64,000 nucleotides of DNA from Saxidomus purpurata (lineage: Eukaryota; Mollusca; Bivalvia; Venerida; Veneridae). Both the position numbers and the translations under genes were made by a program. Within the stretch, counting starts at the first letter, position 1. Every line of letters starts with the position of its first letter. This document shows positions 60,301 to 64,000 of this stretch, piece by piece. The notes beneath the pieces were generated by a model. That model ran no database searches, had not been told where the DNA came from, and was given only the letters and a program-made list of their open reading frames with translations. The stretch lies in the NCBI GenBank assembly GCA_022818135.1, contig JAFMSR010000012.1:32172785-32236784 (forward strand). The letters run 5' to 3'.

Positions 60301-63011
60301 TTACTAGGGATTTGGAAATGTAGAGCAGACAAGATTTTCAATATTCAAGCCCCTGTGTCCTTGACCTTTTTTCCACATTACCCTAAACAACACTATGCAC
60401 AACTAGACTTTTTATACTGATGCTTCCCTTCAAATGGTACTGGAGATGAAGAGCGGACAAAGGAAAATGGACAGACTGCAATAACAATTCCTGATACTTG
60501 GATACATAACAGAAAGAATACTATTTGTAATCATTATGCTGGCCTTGACACAAACCTTCCGTAGTGGTGTACAAGAGGATCACCTACCTGAACAAATTGG
60601 TGTCCCTTGCCAAGATTTTGGATTCCTCAATTTTCAGAACAACAACATTATCTCAACCAAGAAGCCATTGATTATCATTAATGTTGTTTTGTATGAGGAA
60701 CTTTGCATGTTCGTTCTACAAAAAAGGTGTCTTAGAGGACCACCCAGCTTGCCTAGTGTTCATCACAAAAATTTAGGTTCCTCGGTACCTGGGACACTGA
60801 CACACTGTAATGGACAGGGCCTGATTTTACATATTTCATTATGGAAAGTGAAAGCAGAAATGCCTACATGTACATCTTGGTTCAAGAAATGACTGAACAC
60901 TCTCCTGGTATATTTATTTTTTCATATCATAGTATTATACAAATAAAAATTTCTAGGACTTTCATTACGTTTCCTAAAGTATTGCTTTCACAACACTGAA
61001 AAATACATATTTTTCAGTCACTTTTCTCAGCGAATTTCTGTGTATATAAAGGTATTTTACACAAAATATTGCAAGTTATTTTTGCAAGCCTGATCAGGTA
61101 ATGTAATCAGTCTGTTAAACTTCATATTCCATTCCTACTTCTAGACTGAAACACAAGTTTAAGTTCTGGGTATTGCTGGGTCCGATCACATGTCATGAAA
61201 GGAAGTTATCACACTCTTACTAGAATTACCATGACCAACAAATTAACTTTAATTGACTAAAGCAAACCAAACACATTAATCAACAACGTTTTCACTGGAC
61301 CCCGGTGACTGACATGTAATATTCAATATTCTCGGCTCTGCCGTGACGTTATACTGACCAGTTAACCAATCGGTTTATTAGGTTGCGTTCATTTCTTCAT
61401 TTGGTAAAAGGTGAAAACTGGGTCTTTACTGTTGACTCATATGCAAGTTTAAATTTATTTAAAATGAAACAAAAAGCTTTTGACAACAGAATTATTATAT
61501 AAACAATCTGACAATTTCAAGGTAATGGAAGATCGTCGTATTCTTTCATTTCTAATCTTGGTTATTATATCATTCAAAGTTAAAAGATGCATAGAGACCA
61601 GCGATGACAGCCAAGGAATAATTTTTCATGACAGCACTCAGGGTTCCCTCTGGGTCAATTTTAGTTTGCGCCAACAAATTCGCCAATCAGAAAAAGTTTG
61701 CGCCAATGGCTCCAAAGTTGGAGCCACTAGTCTTCAAAGGCTACAGAACACACTGGAGGACGAGGGAGTCATACCACTTGTAGTTAAGATTTGATTGCAT
61801 GATAGCAAACACTGTATATAGATCTAAATGACTGTGAAATTTATTTCAAACATTTTTGTAAATTTTCAAGGGTCAAAATTTTATTTTCTGGAGCCAGGAT
61901 GAGGCTTCAATGGTTATGGCACAGATACTCTAGGATTGCATATCATAATTTTCTGTTCGTGTTTTGCAGCAACATGAACCCAAAAATGAAAGTAACAGTT
62001 AGCATTCCTCGTTTGACACATATTTTCGACCTGGCATGTCCGTGAACTTATTTTCGTACATTAATGTTTCTTCGATTTTAGCGATTTAAACAGTTTTAAA
62101 TTAAACAAAATGTGTCCAAAAGTATGTTCAATGGTTTAAAATAAGTATTGATAAGTATTAACGAATACTGAAGGTTTTGAAGGCGCCGAATATTGCCAAA
62201 GATATATTCATGTAGAGAAAAAATTTGCACCTTGAGATTGCACCATGTAAGTCAATAATTTAATTACCGACCCAAAAAAACAATGCCGAAATTATAAGTC
62301 TGTTATGACACGTGATTATCGGATTAACGGGTATACATGAATTGTGTTATGATCGCCCGAAGCGCAATCTGTGAATTACAAAGTAACAATACACAGTGTT
62401 GTCAATCAAGCACGCTAATTAAATCCGTGTTACAAACAATCTTATATAATTGCCCGAGGTCTATCATATTTCGTTTTATGATTGTTTATCAATTAACACC
62501 TCTGATCACGAAAGAGGCCAGACGCGCGTTATCAGATAGCGTCTTAAGCTCCGCCTTCTTCCGTAAGCTAGCCAACAGGCGATGATCGATTTTTGATTGA
62601 CACGCGAAATTGCGAGATTATTTTGTTGGCGCCACTAAAATTCGCCAACTGAAAGAATTTAGCGCCAGAATTTATTTTTTGTCGCATTTGGCGCCATTGG
62701 CGACCGACAGCGGGAACCCTGAGCACTGATATTATTCCGTATGCTAGTTACAGTTCTTTTCCTTGAATTAATTATATACCAGTGAAGTTAAATGACGGGC
62801 AGCCAAATATTACAGCCACCTTTGATCAGTGTTTAAAATATACGGACCCTGGTTTAAATAAACCGGTTTAGGCTGCAGTAAATTTTAGTGCCGGGTACGC
62901 TGGAGTTCTTTAGCTTACGGTTGCGAAGCTTTTTTAAGTTGTCCTAGCTGATTGGTCAACAATATGCTGGAAACGACAAAGACCTTTAAAATGGATTACC
63001 TGAGACGACAT
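30545..63011 (-). CDS. NO VEIN-like giant protein (LOTUS, GHKL ATPase, DUF3883), one frameshift
   Basis: A 36-exon minus-strand gene whose coding exons total 8,644 bases, about 2,880 residues after discounting one extra base. Domains in order: LOTUS/OST-HTH-like winged helix (residues ~35-110), a conserved alpha-helical region (~250-475), acidic linkers (~1030-1100), GHKL/HSP90-type ATPase (~1146-1290 and onward), a long sacsin/NO VEIN-type middle, a disordered Gln/Ser/Asp-rich linker (~2535-2690) and a C-terminal DUF3883 domain (~2725-2880). The plant homologue NO VEIN (about 2,700 residues) is a nuclear protein needed for cell-fate and auxin-dependent patterning; the animal role is not known to me. 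All exon borders are GT/AG and every phase agrees except in exon 51993-52160, which has one base too many. The start is the weakest part: a 12-base first coding exon (63000-63011) is proposed. The sacsin family is an alternative name for the ATPase part, but DUF3883 favours NO VEIN. Confidence 0.85.
31185..32809 (-). other. NO VEIN-like gene, exons 32-35: disordered linker
   Basis: Exons: 32684-32809, 32145-32546, 31807-31908, 31185-31268. The translation is low-complexity: acidic (PEETPDDEDDE), then Trp-Pro-Pro motifs (MKAWPPVSE, NIWPPPQAKDY), then a Gln/Ser/Asp-rich stretch, then a His run (HHHH) with QPIIK. Phases agree, so these exons are real despite weak conservation. They tether the C-terminal DUF3883 domain. 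Confidence 0.7.
32909..33607 (-). mobile_element. AGCTCA-type element in a NO VEIN-like intron
   Basis: Read on minus: 5' terminus TCACCTGGCACAAAGTGCCAGAGTGAGCT at about 33607, then 'gtccgtcgtccgtcc', two to three core units ('tctaaatatctaagct' type with 'ctaggccttgtggtttcaga'), and 3' hairpin GTGCCTTCATGGCCCTCTTG at 32909. The AGGGCC stem has one mismatch. Confidence 0.65.
33955..34680 (-). mobile_element. Tandem-core element, 'CGAACCGCTTGCGAAAGCTCG' family
   Basis: Three copies of a ~185-bp unit ('catgatggtgaacatttgtg', 'tccctccatgcatg', 'tctaagtgtgaccttgacct', 'gggacctggt') end at a hairpin at about 34653-34675 (stem CGAGC/GCTTGCG-type, 'tcgagctttcgcaagcggtt'). It lies in the intron between exons 34827 and 32809. 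The left boundary is uncertain. Confidence 0.5.
35414..35946. repeat. 23-bp minisatellite, about 23 copies
   Basis: Unit GGTACAAAGATGTAAGGGTTCTG and one-base variants (gatata, gtcctt), in the intron between exons 35970 and 34993. Because 23 is not a multiple of three and the minus strand lacks stops in any phase, all three minus frames stay open for 148-188 codons; these are not genes. Confidence 0.9.
39239..39375. repeat. Local duplication of an exon edge and splice acceptor
   Basis: 'atggatctagaagtgtccaa' plus 'tcataacctgcaatatcaat' at the acceptor of exon 39156-39307 is repeated just outside it (39333-39375, with 'tcataacctgcattgtgcaa'). A second, decoy copy of the acceptor therefore lies about 60 bases upstream of the true one. 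Confidence 0.7.
40087..40186. repeat. Poly-A tract, about 100 bases
   Basis: Nearly pure A, interrupted by one G and 'ttatat', following 'tgttccttatatctggagtt', which looks like a degenerate transposon end. Length is likely unreliable in any assembly. Confidence 0.9.
40409..40588. mobile_element. TA-flanked mini-element (180 bp), pogo/Tigger-like ends
   Basis: Ends CAGTAAAATTTTGCTATTAA and, as complement of the right end, CAGTAAAGTTCCTATATTAA, each flanked by TA (40407-40408 and 40589-40590). Internal 'agaccacc' motifs are typical of this MITE class. It lies in the intron between exons 40614 and 39985. Confidence 0.65.
41037..41075 (-). repeat. tRNA-like B-box remnant (SINE fragment)
   Basis: The minus strand shows TGGTTCGACTCCC with no convincing A box at tRNA distance. 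Best read as a SINE fragment, not a tRNA gene. Confidence 0.35.
41183..41570. repeat. 32-bp minisatellite, about 12 copies
   Basis: Unit 'acttgacccatgcttcagtt' plus 'aacttttttgtt', with cc/ct and aag/cag variants alternating, in the intron between exons 41621 and 40795. Confidence 0.9.
43818..44253. repeat. 26-bp minisatellite with an E-box palindrome per unit, about 17 copies
   Basis: Unit GAAACTAACGACAGCTGTCC plus TAGAAT. Nearly every copy keeps the palindrome ACAGCTGT (E-box CAGCTG). The variable positions are gaaact/gatact and acgac/acaac. It lies in the intron between exons 45911 and 43790. Confidence 0.9.
44432..45505 (-). mobile_element. Chimeric AGCTCACCTG element in a NO VEIN-like intron
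   Basis: The 3' hairpin AGGGCCATGATGGCCCT begins at 44438. The first 200 bases match the 'ctctaggcct' core subfamily. A private tandem array follows (44683-44945, seven copies of 'gctgtctgatcatgatctgc' plus 'act', unit 30-43 bp). From 44945 on it matches the 'gaaatcatagaaacaacctt' core subfamily and ends in the AGCTCACCTGAGCTGGCTCAGGGTGAGCT hairpin at 45505. Confidence 0.65.
48303..48366. repeat. 64-base poly-C run
   Basis: Uninterrupted C on the plus strand, in the intron between exons 48592 and 47856. A poly-proline frame across it is an artefact. Confidence 0.95.
49467..49555. repeat. Short tandem repeat, 22-bp unit
   Basis: 'tagggagaagtgaggctact' occurs twice in full with two flanking partial copies, after 'aggctcccgctagtgtcata'. 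Possibly the inner end of a hAT-type element. Confidence 0.6.
51062..51183 (-). mobile_element. Minimal AGCTCA-type element plus start of a second one
   Basis: A complete but very short copy: 3' hairpin-like GAGGGCCAAGATGGCCGT, about 60 bases of core, and the 5' terminus AGCTCACCTGAGC at 51160. This is directly followed by a second 3' hairpin (AGGGCCAAGATGGCCC, 51167-51182) whose body is missing. Confidence 0.6.
51993..52160 (-). pseudogene. Exon 9 of the NO VEIN-like gene with a +1 frameshift
   Basis: The acceptor (complement of 52161-52163) and donor (complement of 51991-51992) are canonical, and the incoming phase is 0. The exon is 168 bases, while the next exon (51299-51498, opening by completing an Arg codon) requires 167. 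Translation reads well through ...LLSYADKHGKYM and then meets TGA at 52017-52019. Dropping one base near 52035-52044 (complement of 'aaatcctccaaacatg') restores ...EDLLVYYESAYLHSA and the correct outgoing phase. This is one isolated lesion in an otherwise intact 8.6-kb frame, so an assembly error or a recent allele is likelier than an old pseudogene. Confidence 0.75.
52566..53513 (-). mobile_element. AGCTCACCTG element in a NO VEIN-like intron
   Basis: 3' hairpin AGGGCCATAATGGCCCT at 52571-52587, five to six core units of ~146 bp with 'tctgacaaatttccaggata' and 'gacctagtttttgacc', then 'cggacgacggacgacagac' and the 5' hairpin with AGCTCACCTGAGCTGTAGGCTGAGGGTGAGCT at 53513. Same family as 6877-8395, opposite orientation. 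Confidence 0.75.
53671..59395 (-). other. NO VEIN-like gene, exons 2-8: LOTUS-like domain and N-terminal region
   Basis: Exons: 59320-59395, 57453-58792, 56969-57066, 56020-56203, 55123-55297, 54295-54470, 53671-53805. The large exon opens with MNPEIEEK and then a winged-helix segment with ILKTHGGNV, LWNYVQQKT, SPADYGVSKMGHVFE and DTIGI. This matches the OST-HTH/LOTUS consensus (RNA/G-quadruplex binding or Vasa-partner domain in other proteins). A Ser/Gln/Pro linker follows, and then a region conserved in NO VEIN proteins (YVPRGRKPPKEQ, CQRFNCYRIQDLGF, LLDYGPEGGNFSLL). Exon 55123-55297 ends acidic (PEEDASDDENE). Exon 53671-53805 carries a Gly/Ser stretch. Confidence 0.75.
54185..54262 (-). 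repeat. tRNA-derived SINE head
   Basis: On the minus strand TGGCACAGTGGTAGCAC (A box, complement of 54240-54256) and GGATTTATCCC (degenerate B box, near 54205-54215) are at tRNA spacing. The B box lacks the GTTCRA core, so this is not a working tRNA gene. Confidence 0.5.
59438..59606. repeat. Tandem duplication, ~84-bp unit, 2 copies
   Basis: 'ctgctgttaccatggctata' through 'taagttctctgtgaactttt' is repeated immediately with a single base change (ctataaa/ctacaaa). It lies in the intron upstream of exon 59320-59395 and looks recent. Confidence 0.9.
59820..60490. repeat. Degraded tandem-core dispersed repeat
   Basis: Four diverged ~130-bp units ('catactgatgctttcccacc'-type, 'aagtttgataaaaatc', 'gcccctgtgaccttgactttt'). 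No clean ends were found. It lies in intron 1 of the NO VEIN-like gene. Confidence 0.45.
61639..62721. mobile_element. hAT-like non-autonomous transposon (1,083 bp)
   Basis: The left end CAGGGTTCCCTC and the right end GCGGGAACCCTG are inverted copies. The identical 6-mer AGCACT flanks both sides (61633-61638 and 62722-62727). Sub-terminal GCGCCAA/TTGGCGCC words repeat near both ends. CAGGG termini suggest the hAT superfamily, though hAT duplications are normally 8 bp. No transposase frame is present. Confidence 0.65.
62838..62850. repeat. Solo transposon end TATACGGACCCTG
   Basis: It has the same terminal sequence as the 36-bp palindrome at 63383-63418. No partner end was found for this copy. 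Confidence 0.5.
63000..63011 (-). other. Proposed first coding micro-exon of the NO VEIN-like gene
   Basis: ATG-TCG-TCT-CAG is followed directly by a GTAATC donor and joins in frame to the exon at 59320-59395 (G-T-K-R-S-N...), which is open along its whole 76 bases. If this start is wrong, fallback methionines lie in frame at 59327-59329 and 58785-58787. Confidence 0.4.
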
Positions 63012-63382
63012 CTGGATTAGAAGTTGTCTTATTTCTGTTGTAAAATTACACTGAAATTTTCGTCACATTTTTCTTTTGAGGAAACAAATGGCGTTGACTT
63101 TTCTAAGGGGCGTAACTCGGGGCATCGCATAGCTTGATAAAATGAATTCTGGTGGTTCCGCACCACTGCGATTACGCACCATGTTATACCGTACCATTTC
63201 TTGATGTTTCGTACAACACACAAACTATCTATCTCTTGCCAACCCTCGGAGGCTCCTGCAGGTGTTATAGACAGAACTAAAGTGTGCGTCAGAAATGTAG
63301 TAAAGTATAGAGTGAGACAAATAAATAGCTGACAGTGAATGATATTGTCAGGCATAAAATGAGACCACTGTGTATATAGGTC

Positions 63383-63418
63383 CAGGGTCCGTATATTACA
63401 TGTAATATACGGACCCTG
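63383..63418. mobile_element. 36-bp perfectly palindromic micro-element with direct repeats
   Basis: CAGGGTCCGTATATTACA followed by its exact reverse complement. It is flanked by the 7-mer ATAGGTC at 63376-63382 and 63419-63425. It looks like two transposon ends joined with nothing between. Confidence 0.7.
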
Positions 63419-63425
63419 ATAGGTC

Positions 63426-64000
63426 CGTGATGAGACTAAGAAGGATGTATCCAGTCAATGGTTAAAATGTTAGTTAATAAGCGAGAAGGTTAGAATGAAA
63501 AAATAAAAACATTGATCACCCGACTAATACTGAACATTTACCACAGTCTTCTTGAACTTGTCAAGGTTACCACTGTAGGGAAGTAATATAACAAGAGAGT
63601 TGATTGAAAGGGTGAAACTGTAATGTTACAAGGGAGTTGATTCAAAGGGTGAAGCTATGTAGGAATATGATTAGTATTTGTAGTAATCAGTGTCTTTGGG
63701 ATAGTGGTTAGTCTGATAGGTGTTTGTATGTAGGATGTAAGCCTTACGGTAAGTTTTATAGAGCTAGTATCGCATATAAGACTTAAGTTATTTCGTACCA
63801 TAAATGGAAATATGTTAAGTTCCATCTATTAAGAGATAAAGTTCCTGACGATCTACGGGCCATGTAGGGTGTTTACTTGTCGGCAAACACAAACTGACTA
63901 AGACGCAGGAAGCGCAGACTACGCATATATAGCTCAAAATGTGCACACTGGGACAAAGTGCACAATAACTGACAACCAATATTTCTGTAGGCAACCATAC
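63426..64000. other. Non-coding, no gene seen
   Basis: No supported exon, RNA gene or clear repeat was found. A short local duplication of 'gagttgattgaaagggtgaa' occurs at about 63597-63655. Confidence 0.4.

Noticed and set aside
61480..61794. Plus-strand frame with a signal-peptide-like start
   Set aside because: Its second half runs into the transposon end starting at 61639, so the frame is a chance read-through; a small first exon cannot be excluded.
63029..63355. Minus-strand frame of 108 codons upstream of the proposed start
   Set aside because: It ends before the proposed ATG, has no splice or domain support and probably lies in the 5' flank or UTR.

Overview
The window is eukaryotic nuclear DNA. 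It is AT-rich, has many small introns with canonical GT/AG borders, and is crowded with short dispersed repeats. The repeat types (elements ending in hairpins with tandem 145-160 bp cores, TTAA- and TA-flanked MITEs, tRNA-derived SINEs) and the protein content (ShKT-repeat secreted proteins, a NO VEIN-like giant protein) suggest a marine invertebrate, most likely a bivalve mollusc. The species cannot be fixed from the sequence alone.

Layout. 1-2.2 kb: last coding exon of a plus-strand gene encoding a short protein that ends in PPxY-type motifs. 2.5-8.4 kb: repeats, including two large tandem-core elements. 9.6-11.3 kb: a minus-strand exon of about 531 codons with no recognised domain. 11.3-15.1 kb: non-coding, with a SINE and low-complexity tracts. 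15.1-24.9 kb: an eight-exon plus-strand gene for a 316-residue secreted protein (signal peptide, three ShKT domains, Thr-rich linker, about 135-residue C-terminal domain). All splice phases agree. 24.9-30.5 kb: a repeat-filled gap. 30.5-63.0 kb: one minus-strand gene that I resolve into 36 coding exons, 8,644 bases in total. It encodes a protein of about 2,880 residues related to the plant protein NO VEIN: LOTUS-like N-terminus, acidic linker, GHKL/HSP90-type ATPase, long middle region and a C-terminal DUF3883 domain. Every splice phase is consistent except for one extra base inside the exon at 51993-52160, which shifts the frame in this assembly. 63.0-64.0 kb: non-coding, with a 36-bp perfectly palindromic micro-element.

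The three plus/minus genes look unrelated to each other; there is no operon-like logic. The main interest lies in the NO VEIN-like gene (ATPase plus a possible nuclease-fold domain, with LOTUS, in an animal), its single frameshift, the ShKT protein whose C-terminal domain looks like a degenerate amidase, and a set of repeat families that share one end architecture.
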